A stretch of 64,000 nt of DNA from Hydrangea macrophylla (GCA_033977485.1 CM066995.1:45381736-45445735); one strand, 5' to 3'; positions 1-12,776 are shown, counted from the first letter of the stretch. Numbers and translations are program-made. Notes: generated from the sequence alone by a model not told the origin.

Positions 1-522
1 TAACTCAGTATCAGTTAGATTTTGGATTTTCAAAGTAGAGCATATATCCTGAAAATCTCCTAAGTGTTGATATGGATCTTCATTTAGACGGCCATGGAAA
101 GAAGGAAGTAGCGAGATCGTAGACGATTTTATCTCAAAGTGAGATGCTATCGCCTCCGGTAATTCGATACCGGCTTGTGGTGTGTAAGTAGTAGGAATAA
201 AATAATTTATAAGTGGAGGAGGTGGTGGTATATTAAGATTATTCATATTATCTCCATTGTTATTTTGGTTATTATTGTTGTTGTTATTTCCAATGTCTGC
301 CATTTTAATCGGTTCTATGTTATGAAAGTGTGGTTTCTTTAATCTTGTAAGGGTGCTACGTAATTCGGACTCAAATAAAGACATTGGTTTTGGTGTCAAA
401 TCGTCGTCTATTAAAAACCTAGCTCTAGAAGTTAAGATTGAAGACTTATTAACTCTTAGGGTGCGTTCAAGTTCAGAGTCGAAAGGTTTTAATTCCGGTT
501 TATTTGAACGTGTACCTAACAT
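1..522 (-). CDS. Athila-like Ty3 retrotransposon gag, N-terminal part (runs off window)
   Basis: On the minus strand an open frame starts at the ATG at 522-520 and stays open for 174 codons to the left edge. The N-terminal half is charged. It is followed by an Asn-rich run (about residues 77-92) and a Pro-rich run (about 97-101), and then by a segment ending LNEDPYQHLGDFQDICSTLK. That last motif is the start of the gag domain shared by Athila/Tat-type plant elements, in which gag packages the element RNA. The frame follows a tRNA-Asp primer site and an LTR in the same orientation, as expected for the 5' end of an element. No stop interrupts the visible part. The rest of gag-pol lies outside the window, so I cannot say whether the element is intact. 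Lineage call is inference from gag motif plus primer type. Confidence 0.8.
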   Translation of the reverse strand, partial: MLGTRSNKPELKPFDSELERTLRVNKSSILTSRARFLIDDDLTPKPMSLFESELRSTLTRLKKPHFHNIEPIKMADIGNNNNNNNQNNNGDNMNNLNIPPPPPLINYFIPTTYTPQAGIELPEAIASHFEIKSSTISLLPSFHGRLNEDPYQHLGDFQDICSTLKIQNLTDTEL

Positions 523-990
523 AAACTAAAACAAAGGAAAAGAAACTAAAAACAAAGACTGACCAATCAAATAAACAAATAGCAATCACGCAAATAAGAC
601 GACAAGCAAGAACACAGTACTACTATGATGCATGAATATTATCCTGTAATGCAATGACCGCGTCAAGCCCAGCGCCCCGGGTTTCCTAGCTAATGCAGTG
701 TTCACTCCACAACTAACCTAATGCAAGTAATTGCGTCTCAGCGCCCTGACTTACAGTGATTTGATGCGAAGTTAAAGCGAGCAATTTACTTAATTTTTAT
801 ATATTTTATTTGCGTAAGCTCCTTTGATGTAATTAGCTACTCCACTCGGAAACGTTGGAATTTGATGACTCAAAAACCTATAAAATAAAAGAACAAGTTA
901 GTAATTTAAAACAAAAACGAAAAATAAAAACTAATCTAATATTTACGAATTAACTAAACTAAGATTATAAAATTAAAGGTAATAATGCAA

Positions 991-1008
991 TCCTCGGCAA
1001 CGGCGCCA
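991..1008 (-). other. Primer binding site, tRNA-Asp type
   Basis: The reverse complement reads TGGCGCCGTTGCCGAGGA. This is complementary to the 3' end of plant tRNA-Asp with one mismatch from the usual form, which ends GGGGA. It lies five bases inside the LTR edge at 1014, and the leader to the gag start covers 523-990. tRNA-Asp priming is typical of the Athila lineage. Confidence 0.85.
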
Positions 1009-1013
1009 AAAAT

Positions 1014-2560
1014 TGATGTTATCAATATCAAGATATAAAAAGTGTTCTTTACTTTTCAAAAGATTTGTAGTGTGAAAGCAAAGGTCGAACCCACAGGGAT
1101 TGGTTAACTACAACGACTTAATTTTAAAACCTAACTTTAGTTAATTATGAAAATGGATTTTGATTTGATTTTAATTAAACTAATAACAATAAAAATAAGT
1201 CTAAATTATGAAAGCAATTAAAGTTGTTATAAATATGTTTAAGAGAACCTAGGATTGCAAATCCACCACTAGCTTCATAATAAGGGTATTTATGAATTAC
1301 TCTAGCTTATTACGTTGGATGAATATGGGGAATTGTGGCTACAAGCCCAATTCCTCCGTCAAGAGAATAATCATGGTTCAAGCACCAACATATTCCATCT
1401 TCGGTTAGCACGAATTATCCCACACTAAACTAGGGTTGTGACATAATTCGTCTAATCTAGGCATGGATTATTCGGATACTTGATAGCACAAATCAATAAA
1501 GCACCATCACATGTAAATAATCTAAACAAGCACAGCGAGCATAGATCATTGAGCACATCACAGTCAAAATAGATCTAAGACAAGAATAAACTTTGAAAGC
1601 AATGATTTAGTCAATAGAAGTTCGATTTATTTATAAAAATCCTCGGAACATGTGACTGTCATCCATACATAATAAAACTAAAATAAAAACATAAAATACT
1701 CCCTATTACTCGACTAGGGCTTCATTGAAACCCTAGATCTAAGATCTAGCTGTCCATGGAAGTGATGGATGGCAAGTAGTTGATGGAGGAGGCCATGGGA
1801 ATCCTTGGTCTTCTTTTTCTTCTCCTTGCTTCCCCCCCTTCAATGGCTGAAAGTATGGTTGTATATTGTGTATATAATAATTGCCAACCCTTTTATTGAA
1901 GTAAAATAGGGTATATATAGATTTACAACAAGTTTTTGGAAGCTTTCCTAACTCGAAATGCATTAAAACTGCTGTATTTAGCTTTCCAGACGTAATTAGG
2001 CAATTTCGTTCGCGTAGGAATCATCAGTATAGTGAAATACGCAAGTTTGATTTTTACACATATCGCGCGAGCGAATTTTGGATTCTCGCGCGCGCGAACT
2101 GGCTTTTTCAGCTTCTTTTTTTCTGCTTTTTCACCCTGTTTAGCCTGACATACTTGATTTCTTCCAAAACCTGTCAGAAAATAGAAAACGAAGTAAAAAT
2201 ATACAAAAACAGGATAAAAAGATACTAACAAATGCTCGTTAAGGCGTATAAATAGGATTTGTTCTCTCCCGATCAGTAGGGACTTTGGGGATAAAAATAT
2301 GCATAAAAGACCATATAATACGCTATGAACATGCACTTTTCACCTCGAATCACGACCTGCGCGAATGAGGGGTCGCGCGAGCGGCCCCCGCACGTGACCA
2401 GGCTATTTTCGAAAACTGTTTTAAATGGCCACGTGGCCTTACTGAACACATTCCGCGCGAGCGAGGTCCCACGCTCGCGACCTCATGTAGTTTAGTTAAA
2501 ACTCCTATGTTCTTATACTTGAGTTTGTTATGAGCTAAGGGGTCTTGTACCCTAAGCATT
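1014..2560 (-). mobile_element. 5' LTR of the Athila-like element (outer edge uncertain)
   Basis: The inner edge is placed at 1014, where the plus strand reads TGATGTTATC directly beside the primer site. The outer edge is not resolved because the partner LTR is outside the window; about 2560 is a guess from the change in sequence character. On the minus strand a TATA-like TATATA lies at 1912-1918. Upstream of it are clusters of self-complementary CG-rich words, including TCGCGCGA at 2063-2070 and 2373-2380 and a 12-bp palindrome at 2086-2097. No ORF here is convincing. Confidence 0.6.
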
Positions 2561-2564
2561 AGGA

Positions 2565-3336
2565 GTGGTACTTTACTTTAATAGTAGTTGTACTTGTGCT
2601 TAGAGGTGTTGTATCTCACTGATATACGCACATTATTGTATATTGAGATTTCTAACAGATTGAGCACTTCCGGTCCCTATTCTGATTAATTATTCAGTCT
2701 ATCCTCGTTGAACGGTAGTTCCATATAACCCTCAATAAAGTTGTGTAACATGTTAATAGTGTACTTACATGTTTACTTGAATTGCTATACTTTATGTGTT
2801 TACTCGGATGAATTCAGCATGTCTATTGTGTAATTTAAATGGATGGCATGCCGTGATTATTTGTCTTATGAAATATTGAATATGTCTGGATGCTTAGAGC
2901 TCGCATATGTCATAACATTTCATAAGCATGAGCATGAACATGAAAATCACGAAAATGATTTTGGGATGAAAGACCTTAGAGGCTTTCAATTTTTGAAAAG
3001 GGAAGACCTTAGATGCTTCCAGGATTTGAAAACGAAAGACCTTAGAGGCTTCCGTGCATAAAACCCTCTGGGAGGGACATTGTTTTGAAAAGATAGAAAT
3101 CCCGGATTTGTGGGTAGGCGTGTGAAATGGGTACCACTAGTAACTTGAATTGCGGGATGTGCTGCAAAAAACCCTCGTAACGTTGAAGGCTAGGCCTCTG
3201 TGTAATTTGTAAGGTCCAAAGTCCCGCACGTTTGAGGCTAGGCCTATGTGGGCGGGAAGCCCATGGTCCGGGTAATGATATTGACGATCGAGGGTGAGTG
3301 TTTGAAATGGCATGAAAATGGTTTTCATACATGACA
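2565..3336 (-). mobile_element. Chromovirus-type LTR, proximal segment (split by copia insertion)
   Basis: This segment continues at 12080 after removal of the copia element and its TSD. It contains three imperfect tandem units of about 36 bp at 2965-3058 built around 'gaccttagaggcttcc' and a 'gaggctaggcct' pair at 3187-3247. The minus orientation is inferred from the far end at 12615. The proximal boundary is not resolved. No coding content is visible. Confidence 0.45.
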
Positions 3337-4853
3337 TGAAGGAAATATTAGGTTTAAAGTGAAATTTAAACGCGCAACGGAAATATTGAGTTAAAAAAAA
3401 AAAAAAACTTTTGGTATCCCAGGATCTACTACTCGTTAATTCCATAGATGCGTATACTAAAAAGGGAGAAGAAATATACCTCAGGTCTTGAACCTAATTC
3501 TGATTTTCTTTCTCCGGGATGGTGCAGCAGTCTCTACTAGGCTGTCTTCACCCTTATGTCTCCTACGAATGCTTCCCAGATAGGCTAGAGATGGTGGGAT
3601 CTTTAATGGAGAGGATAAGGAGGGTTTGGGAGCTCTAAAATAGTTTCTGCAGCTTCTGACGTTCAAAATGACGATTAAAAACATTCAGTACGTAGCTGCC
3701 CTATTTATAGATTTCCAGAACCGACCTAAAATTCGAGCGATCGAAGTGCATTCGATTGATCGAGACTTCGATCGATCAAACCAACTTAGATCGATCAAAC
3801 CCTCCAAGACTTCAATCGATCGAGACACCTTCGATCGATCAAACCTGCCTTAACTAGGTCCTCATGTGCCATTCCAAGCATTCTAGCGGAGCTAAGAATG
3901 GGACCTCCTATACTCTTTATTGTTGGCTCAGACCAGTTTGTTAATTACCATGACCAAACTTTTTGATCAGCAAACTAACTAACTGGTCAGTTAATGTTTA
4001 CTCCATTATAAAACGATAACTGAACTCCAACGCAAAAGAACATATCCGAAGCGATAACTAGACTTGTATAGTGTACTAATGTCCCTCTACCATCAGCATT
4101 CGTAATCATATTCAGGTAGTCGGATAACTGGTTACTGTCAACCTGAATCATGATTAATTCTTATATTCCTTGAGTCCCATTCACCACTCATGATTACCAA
4201 ACATGTTGATAACTACTTATCAACAAGACTGCTGTTTTCAGTAATCAACTTGGTGACATTCTCAAGGGAATGCTTGCTTTGAATGAGATGGTAGATTCTA
4301 TCTTGACAATATATGTTCACAACCCTATGAAAATGACACACCCAAGATACCCAGGTGTTGATCTTCTATAGACCTCACTGATTGGTAAGTCAAAGCAGCC
4401 AAATCCACAGTCTGTGTTCATATTCATCTCAAGATTAAGAACACGTACCTTACACAAGTTATGAGTTCCTATCGACTAATTGACAGTCTTGAGTGTCAAT
4501 AGGAAAGCTCAGGTCCGTCAATGCACTATAAGCACTAGCATATTAACTAAGAGTTACACTCTAGTGATTGAGATTAATCACTCCATCCAATGGTAGTTAA
4601 TCATGCTACAATGTAAACCTGATGAGATATCCAGTCTCACCATCCACTGTGACAAGTTCTAAGTAACAAAGAATAGTAATTCGTATCTCACTTGTATGTA
4701 TCTCATACATACACGAATTACTTACTATAATACTTAAGGATAACAATCATCTCATAAAATAAACATACATAACTAAATGTAAAGCCGATATCCATATATT
4801 AAAATGTGAATGTCTCATATATAAAGTAATGGTTTGAGGGCACAAAACCAGCA
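3337..4853 (-). repeat. Copia 3' LTR
   Basis: It begins TGAAGG and ends AGCA on the plus strand and matches 10562-12074 end to end. A TATA-like sequence on the minus strand lies near 3700-3715 (CTATAAATAGGGC), with clustered GATCGATC words just upstream at about 3738-3846. Several of these words differ from the other LTR by CG to CA or TG changes. Confidence 0.93.
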
Positions 4854-4863
4854 AACTCCCACT
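4854..4863 (-). other. Copia polypurine tract
   Basis: The minus strand reads AGTGGGAGTT directly before the 3' LTR. This is the expected position and composition for the plus-strand DNA primer in reverse transcription. Confidence 0.8.
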
Positions 4864-4868
4864 TGCAC

Positions 4869-7800
4869 TCACAACCATATAGGATTACATCTGAGACCTA
4901 GACTATCTAGATGACGATCAAAGACCTTCTGTGGCAAGGCCTTTGTAAACGGATCTGCAAGATTGTCAGAGGTGGCAATCTTGCTGACAGTCACATCTCC
5001 ACGTTGAACAATATCTCGGATAAGATGATATTTCCGCTCTGCATGCTTTCCTTTTCCGTGGTTTCTTGGCTCCTTGGACTAAGCCATTGCCCCACTATTA
5101 TCACAATAAAGAGAAATAGGTGACAACAACGCTGGTACCACCTCGAGCTCCATAAGGAACTTCTTGAGCCAAACAACTTCCTTTGCAGCTTCACAAGCAG
5201 CCACATACTCAGCTTCTGTAGTTGAGTCTGCAATGCATTTCTGCTTAATGCTCCTCCAACTTACAGCACCACCTCCCAAGGTAAAGTGATGACCGGACGT
5301 CGACTTCCTCGAATATTTATCTGACATAAAGTCCAAGTCAGTGTATCCCACTGGAATTAACTCACTGCCACCGTACATAAGCATGCAATCTCTAGTCCTT
5401 CTCAAGTACTTAAGAATGTGCTTAACAGTTGTCCAGTGTTCTGGACCTAGATTCGATTGATTTCTACTAACCATGCCAATGGTAAAGTAGATATCCGGTC
5501 TAGTGAATAACATCGCATACATGAGACTTCCCACTGCCGAAGTATAAGGAACTCATGTCATACGATTCCTCTCCTCTTGTGTCTTTGGACACTAGTCCTT
5601 GGAGAACACTAAACCATGCCTGAAAGGTAACAAACCTTTCTTCGAATTATCCATTGAAAACCTAGTTAGCACCTTATCGATATAACCAGCTTGAGATAAT
5701 CCCATTATCTTTCGCTTACGATCCTGAAAGAGCTTTATTCTAAGAATATAGCTCGCCTCTCCTAGATCCTTCATATCGAAAGTACTAGCTAGCCAAACCT
5801 TGACCGTTGACAATGACGCTACATCATTTTCAATGAGTACAATGTCGTCAACGTAAAGCACAAGAAAAATCACCACTTTTCCTTCACACTTCTTGTATAA
5901 ACAAGGTTCATCCAGATTCTGTATGAAACCAAATGACTTGACCGCTTGGTCAAAACGAATGTTCGAACTTCTAGATGCCTGCTTAAGCCCATAAATGGAC
6001 TTTTGCAACTTGCATACTAAGTTCCATTTCCCACCAGCCATGAACCCTTCTGGTTGCTGCATATAGATGTGCTCCTCAAGATTGCCATTCAAGAATGCAG
6101 TCTTGACATCCATCTGCCATATCTCATAATCTAGGCATGCAGCAATGGATAAGAGTATTCTGATGCACTTGAGCATAGCTACCATCGAGAACGTTTCCTC
6201 ATAGTCAATGCCCTCCCTCTGAGTATAACCTTTCGCTACAAGCCTAGCCTTAAAGGTCTCAACCTTTTCATCAGATCCTCTTTTCCTCTTGTAGACCCAC
6301 TTACAACCAATGGGTTTAATATTGGCTGGAAGTTCTACAAGATCCCAGACCTGATTGGAATCCATAGATTCTAATTCAGCCTTCATAGCTTTAACCCAAT
6401 GTGCTGAGTCTACATCAGCCATTGCCTCTTCATACGTGGTAGGATCAGATTCAGATTCTATGGAGACAGCTTTAAAAACTTCTCCTAAGAACATGTATCT
6501 ATCAGGCTGACTGATAATCCTCCCACTATGACGAGGTACCGGTGCAGAAATGGGTGAAGAAGTGGTATTTTTTTGATTTACATCGTTATCAACTGCGGGT
6601 TGGACTGAGGGATCTCCTTCTATCTCTCTCAGATCTATCCTTCCCTTAGGTTTATGGTTCATGATATAATCATCCTCCAAGAAAACATCATTTGTACTAA
6701 CAAACACTTTCTGTTCTCTTGGATCATAAAAATACCATCCATAAGTACCCTTTGGATACCCTACGAAATAACATACTTCCGATCTAGAATCCAACTTGCT
6801 CATCTTTCCTTTCAGCACATGTGCCGAACACCCCCATATCTGGAGATGTTGCAAAGAAGGCTTGCGCCCAATCTACATCTCCCGAGGTGTCCTAGGAATA
6901 GATTTTCTTGGTACTAGATTTAGTATGTACGCAGCAGTTTCCAAAGCATAACCCTAAAGGAATAAAGGCAACTCCGAATAACTCATTATTGACCTAGTCA
7001 TGTCTAAAAGTGTCCGGTTCCCTCTCTCCGCTACACCGTTCTACTAAGGCGTACCAGGTGTAGCCAACTGTGACAGAATCCCATTCTGTACGATGTGATC
7101 AATAAACTCATTAGAGAGGTACTCGCCACCTCGATCAGATCGAATGGCCTTGATATGTGTTCCTTATTGTTTCTCCACTTCAGCCCTAAACTCTTTAAAT
7201 TTTTCAAAGGCTTCAGACTTGTGCGGCATTAGGTATACATATCCATACCTAGAGTGATCATCAGTAAATGTAATGAAATATTCATAACCACCCCTTGCTC
7301 TAATATTTATTGGTCCATACACATCAGTATGAACTAATTCCAATAATGCATTGGTCCTATTTCCCTTTGCGGGAAAGGGCCTTTTGGTCATCTTACCCTC
7401 TAAACAAGACTCGCTGACTTCCATTGGTTTGAGAACTAAATCGCCTAAGACCCCTTCTTTAACTAGTCTGCCAATCTTATTTAGATTGATATGCCGAAGC
7501 CTCATATGCCAAAGCCTTGTTGGATTAGTGGAAGGTTCCTTTTAGATGGTACTATTACCATTGAGTTATTAAGTTCCATATAAGAGTCTTTTGAAATGTT
7601 GGGAGTAATCACATATAAGCCATTAGTTTTAACACCAGAACATATAAAAGAACTATTTCTTTTAATAACAACTTCTGTTCCAAAATGAAAGAATAACCAT
7701 TATTCGATAAATTTGAAACTGAAATTAAATTACGTCTCATCAAAGGGACGTAAAGTACATCTGATAAAACTATTGTCTTATTGTCCAAAAACTCTAAAAC

Positions 7801-8019
7801 TACTACTCATATAGCAACCGCAGAAACGGTTGCGCTAGAACCCAGAGTCAGCACGATTTCTCCATCACTGCATTTCCTGGTTGATCTGAACCACTGTAAT
7901 GAATTACAGATATGGTTAGTCGCACTAGAATCAATGCACCAAGTGTTTGAAGTATCCGTAATAAAACTTACTTCAATCACATGTGACTCAATCATACCTT
8001 GAACTTTTGTAGCTAAGAA
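4869..8019 (-). pseudogene. Copia pol pseudogene: protease, integrase, RT, RNase H
   Basis: Read from 8019 down, the protease segment has WCIDSSATNHIC near 7930; the catalytic D-S-G of the family is D-S-S here, which should be inactivating. Integrase follows (about 7505-6850). The expected first Cys of its zinc site is Ser (VSESCLEGKM), but HTDVYGPI and DDHSRYGYVY are present. RT spans about 6430-5600 and keeps the catalytic YVDD. After stops at about 5592-5594 and 5556, RNase H continues with YTDLDF, ADSTTEAEYVA and YCDN, passes a stop near 5079, and ends in NLADPFTKALP with a terminal TGA at 4869-4871. Integrase-RT lies in a different frame from gag-protease, so a frameshift falls at about 7505-7807. 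The fragments are clear; the whole is not functional. Confidence 0.93.
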
Positions 8020-8853
8020 TTATGGACAGTTCCTCTTCCAGTGGCCCTTCTCACCACATTGGAAACACTTTCCTTTGCCTTGGCCACCTACCTTCCCTTT
8101 GCCCTTACCTTTTCCCTTAGAATTTGCAATCTTAGGGACTGGTCCAACACTTGAACCACCAGTGCCAGCTTTCTTCTTCCCTTTCTTTCCTTTAAGCATA
8201 GATCGGGAAGAGGAAGCGCTTTTCTCAACGTTTAGAACATTGACCCCAGGTTTGATTACCCCTTCCACTGCCAGTAAAGAACTCATTAATTCGCTCATTG
8301 AAAAATCCATTTTATTCATATTATAGTTTAGTTTAAATTGAGCGAAGGATGGTGACAGCGTGTTGAGGATCATATCAACTTGGGTCTGTGCGTCAATGTT
8401 GGCATCTAGGGTCTCCAGCTCGTTCAAATAACCAATCATTTTTAAAACACGTTCTTTGACTGGAGTCCCTTCCGACATCTTAGCACTCATTATCTTCTGC
8501 ATAGCTACCTATCTGGTAGACCTGCCATGCTTCCCAAACATCTTTTTGAGGGATGTGATAATGTCACTGGCTGAATCGTTCGATTGGAATTGGTGTTGCA
8601 ACACACCGGCCATTGAGGCCAAAATGTAGCAACGTGCCATTCCATTTGACTTCTTCCATCTGTCGAACTCGCGCCTGGCAGTTGCTGAAGCATTTGTCCT
8701 GGGTTCTTCAGGGCATGGGGTGGTGAGGACATATATGTGATCCTCCGCAGTTAATACGATGTCAAGGTTTCATTTCCATTCTGTGTAGTTATTTCCAATT
8801 AACTTGTTTTGAGTGCGTATGGTGGCAAGTGGACTAAATGTAGATCCAGACAT
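8020..8853 (-). pseudogene. Copia gag pseudogene
   Basis: A 278-codon frame starts at the ATG at 8853-8851. Two in-frame stops interrupt it (8770-8772 and 8509-8511). The order is a UBN2-type gag core, a Lys/Gly-rich basic stretch, and at the C-terminus a single CCHC zinc knuckle, CFQCGEKGHWKRNC. Gag coats and packages the element RNA. The frame then runs through a stop into the protease segment, suggesting an ancestral single gag-pol frame as is usual for copia elements. Confidence 0.9.
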
Positions 8854-10561
8854 TATGATTTACTGTAAAAAAATCAAAAGACAAAATAAATATGGATATC
8901 AGAATTTGACAGTTTGAAATAAAAGAATCCTTAAAACTCTTATTTAAAAACAAAGTTGCCAGAATATCGAAACAAAAGAATAAAGCCTCCATGTGGTGGT
9001 CAATGTTCGATTTTTCGATTAATCACAACTTGTCCGCTATGCAACTCTTGCAAAACAAGTTATGACTCCTGATCCCTTTTGATCTCTAAGTTTTTGAATA
9101 ATATCCCGTGTGGGATCCCTTATCCATAGCTTAGCTAGTGTGTACCATTAACTACGATCCAATCACAACCGCCTCAAGTAGCGCCTCCGTGTGGTGGTAA
9201 CCCTCTAACACATCTGATTGATCCTATTCATAAGAAGGTCACATCTAGTAACCAATGAGTAGCATACCCTTCGTATGGAATGATCATCCCTGGCGAGGTG
9301 ACACAGAATGCACTACTCATCTTACAATGAACCGTTAATGGAAGATCGTGGGTGTTATAATAAGACCCTCTCCCACTAGATTTAGGATATAAGGATTTTG
9401 CTTTTTAGGAAAAAATTATTTCTACACATTACCCATAAACATCCAATGTTTACTGATGCGTTGAAAACAGTTTTTGAATTTTATTTTAGAAAACTTGTTT
9501 TTATAATGCATGTAGTAACAACATATTTAATACTCCAATCACAGACAAGCATATAAAAACAAAAAACAAAAAATTGAAATAAAAGCATCTAAATGACGCA
9601 TCTATCTCCCATGGCTCTATCTCCATAGAACTTCCTTCTTAGTTTGATCGCCTCCAGCTCCATCTTTATAGACAACGACTTGCTCCTCCATCTTCATGTA
9701 TATTCTAATTCTATTACATTGGTCCTATGCTTCTTTCGAAGCTTACAATTCATCTAGAAATAAAATCAACAACAAGGAAATAAAGAAGGCTAGGGAAACA
9801 GGTGCGACTTTCCTTTTCATAGGATTGAAGTCGCAGCGCCCTTTACACATGCCTTAAACCAAACCAATAAAATACACCGATCTCAAAACATTCAAACACA
9901 AAAAATTAAATGCTCTTGGTGTCACGGGAGGTAGGGACTAACTTGCTGCAAAAGGGTTAGTCGAACGCATATCCACGCATATATCTAAAATATATGTACC
10001 TATTAGAACCCATGATTGATTTTCATAGTACATAAACTCTTTAGGTACTAAATTAGAACATTAAAATAGCATCTTAGTTCTCTGTCACAGTTCGATCGAT
10101 CGAAGACCGTTCGATCACTTGAACCTTCGATCGATTGAACAATGTTCAATCGCTTGAACATTCTGTTTCACAGACTGATTAAATTTTTTTACAGAATACA
10201 TTAAAATTAAAGTATATAATTTAAAAACCTTTAAAACTGTGAACAAAACTCCTGGACAAAAAATCAATCTCGATCGATCGAACCCTATTCAATCGATTGA
10301 ACCAAACTAAAGTTAGGTTAATCGAAACTTGTTTGATCGCTTGAGAACTGAAGATGTTCGATCGATCGAAAACACTTCGATCGATCGACTCCATCATGCA
10401 TCCAATGCAATCACAGATTTGTATTCTGCTGCGATAACAGTGCAGAAACAGATCTGAGACGATGCAGTTTTGAAAAAAGCAGTTCTAAAACAACATGCAA
10501 ATCAAAACTAGTGTTCCAAAATGCATCTATAGATCTAAACAAGCGTGGCTCTGATACCAAT
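8854..10561 (-). other. Copia 5' leader, unusually long
   Basis: This is about 1.7 kb between the primer site and the gag ATG, with no recognisable coding sequence. The primer-proximal part (about 10090-10390) holds many GATCGATC and TTCGATCG words like those in the LTR, so the cluster is present in the leader as well as in U3. The remainder shows nothing I can name. Confidence 0.7.
10547..10559 (-). other. Copia primer binding site, tRNA-iMet type
   Basis: The reverse complement is TGGTATCAGAGCC, the standard plant initiator-tRNA-Met primer site. It lies two bases inside the 5' LTR edge at 10562. Confidence 0.95.
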
Positions 10562-12074
10562 TGAAGGAAAAATTGAGTTTAAAGTAAAATTTAAACTCGC
10601 AGCGGAAAGATTGAGTTTTAAAAAAAAAAACTTTTGGTATCCCAGGATCTACTACTCGTTAATTCCATAGATGCGTACACTAAAGAGGGAGAAGAAATAT
10701 ACCTCAGGTCTTGAACCCAATTCTGATTTTCTTTCTCCGGGATGGTGCAGCAGCCTCTACTAGGTTGTCTTCACCCTTATGTCTCCTACGAATGCTTCCC
10801 GGATAGGCTAGAGATGGTGGGATCTCTAATGGAGAGGATAAGGAGGGTTTGGGAGCTCTAAAACAGTTTCTGCAGCTTCTGACGTTCAAAACAATGATTA
10901 AAAACATTCAATACGCAGCTGCCCTATTTATAGATTTCCAGAACCGACCTAACATTCGAGCGATCGAAGTGCATTCGATCGATCGAGACTTCGATCGATC
11001 GAACCAACTTAGATCGATCGAACCCGCCAAGACTTCAATCGATTGAGACACCTTCGATCGATCGAACCCGCCTTGACTAGGTCCTCATGTGCCTTTCCAA
11101 TCATTCTAGCGGAGCTAAGAGTGGGACCTCCTATGCTCTTTATTGTTGGCTCAGACCAGTTTGTTAAGTACCATGACCAAACTCTTTGATCAGTAAACTA
11201 ACTAACTGGTCAGTTAACGTTTACTCCACTATAAAACGATAACTGAACTCCAACGCAAAAGAACATATCCGAAGCGATAACTAGACTTGTATGGTGTACT
11301 AATGTCCCTCTACCATCAGCATTCGTGATCATATTCAGGTAGTCGGATAACTGGTTACTGTCAACCTGAATCATGATTACTTCTTATATTCCTTGAGTCC
11401 CATTCACCACTCATGATTACCAAACATGTTGATAACTACTTATCAACAAGACTGCAGTTCTCAGTAATCAACTTGGTGACATTCTCAAGGGAATGCTTGC
11501 TTTGAATCAGAGGGTAGATTCTATCTCGACAATATATGTTCACAACCCTATGAAAATGACACACCCAAGATACCCAGGTGTTGATCTTCTATAGACCTCA
11601 CTGATTGGTAAGTCAAAGCAGCCATATCCACAGTCTGTGTTCATAATCGTCTCAAGATTAAGAACACGTACCTTACACAAGTTATGAGTTCTTATCGATT
11701 GATTGACAGTCTTGAGTGTCAATGGGAAAGCTCAGGTCCGTCAATACTATAAACACTAGCATATTAACTAAGATTTACACTCTAGTGATTAAGATTAATC
11801 ACTCCATCCAATGGTAGTTAATCATGCTACAGTGTAAACCTGATGAGATATCCAGTCTCACCATCCACCGTGATAAGTTCGAAGTAACAAAGAATATGAA
11901 GTCGTATCTCACTTGTACGTATCTCATACATACACGAATTACTTACTATGATACTTAAGGATAACAATCATCTCATGAAAGAAACATATATAACTAAATG
12001 TAAAGCCGATATCCATATATTAAAATGTGAATGTTTCATATATAAAGTAATGGTTTGAGGGCACAAACCCAACA
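10562..12074 (-). repeat. Copia 5' LTR
   Basis: It begins TGAAGG and ends AACA on the plus strand and is followed by the TSD TGACA. The probable promoter TATA on the minus strand is at 10921-10933. The GATCGATC palindrome cluster is at 10956-11070, about 23-140 bp upstream of it. Confidence 0.93.
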
Positions 12075-12079
12075 TGACA

Positions 12080-12615
12080 TTGGCATTCATTGCACTCATG
12101 CATGTTATATAACAGATGTTATTGTGTGGTTATATGACTATACGAGCCTTTTGGCTTATGGTCTATCAAACCTTCATTTCAGGTGATATAGATAAGGGCA
12201 AGGCCCCAAGATTTGACAATGCTTCTGCTATAGTTGAAGACCCCGTGTGTCGGGAGTATCATTTAATTAATGTAATAAAATTTTGTTTCAAAGAACATGT
12301 TATGTTTCAATTGGACAAATGTTAGTCCACCCGCTTTTAAATGAATGATAGTTTAACTCTAATTTTCCGCTGCTTATATCCTGAAAACGTTTGTTTCAAG
12401 AAAGAATATTTTAAATGAAAACCAGTTTTCAGTTTTATAAATGTTTTCTAAATGAGTAACATATATTACTTGCAACCCTCGGAGTCTAGGACTCGGGGAG
12501 TTACCGATTGGTGTCAAAGCCCACAGTTATTGTTGTTGTTATTGTTATTGTTATTGTTGTACTTCTGCCGGATGACACCCCGTCGCCGGGACCCGTGGCG
12601 GGGCAGGGTGCTACA
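12080..12615 (-). mobile_element. Chromovirus-type LTR, distal segment
   Basis: This is the remainder of the LTR interrupted by the copia element. On the minus strand it would start TGTAGCACCC at 12615, the usual style of chromovirus LTR start, followed by a GC-rich stretch. A degenerate TTG/TTA microsatellite lies at about 12530-12563. The other element parts are not identified, so this may be a solo LTR. Confidence 0.5.
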
Positions 12616-12725
12616 AAAATCCCTCAAAGTGATTCTTAAGAGTTTAGGGTCCAAAAGATTTATTAGTTTGTTAAAAAATCTCTCTAGTTGACACTTATAT
12701 TTGGTAAACATTCCTAGGCTAAATA

Positions 12726-12731
<6 letters not shown>

Positions 12732-12772
<41 letters not shown>
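12732..12772. repeat. CT microsatellite
   Basis: About 20 uninterrupted CT dinucleotides, directly abutting the palindromic MITE. Confidence 0.95.

Positions 12773-12776
<4 letters not shown>

Larger units (their letters stand above)
3337..12074 (-). mobile_element. Ty1/copia LTR retrotransposon, nearly full length, inactive
   Basis: The element is 8.7 kb and flanked by the 5-bp duplication TGACA (3332-3336 and 12075-12079). Two LTRs of about 1.5 kb lie at 3337-4853 (3' LTR) and 10562-12074 (5' LTR). The tRNA-iMet primer site is at 10547-10559 and the polypurine tract AGTGGGAGTT at 4854-4863, all in minus orientation. The order gag, protease, integrase, RT, RNase H is the Ty1/copia order. 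The LTRs are roughly 95-96 percent identical by hand counting in three stretches, so the insertion is not recent. Stops and a frameshift make it unable to encode its own proteins. It inserted into the LTR of an older element, visible on both sides. Confidence 0.95.
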
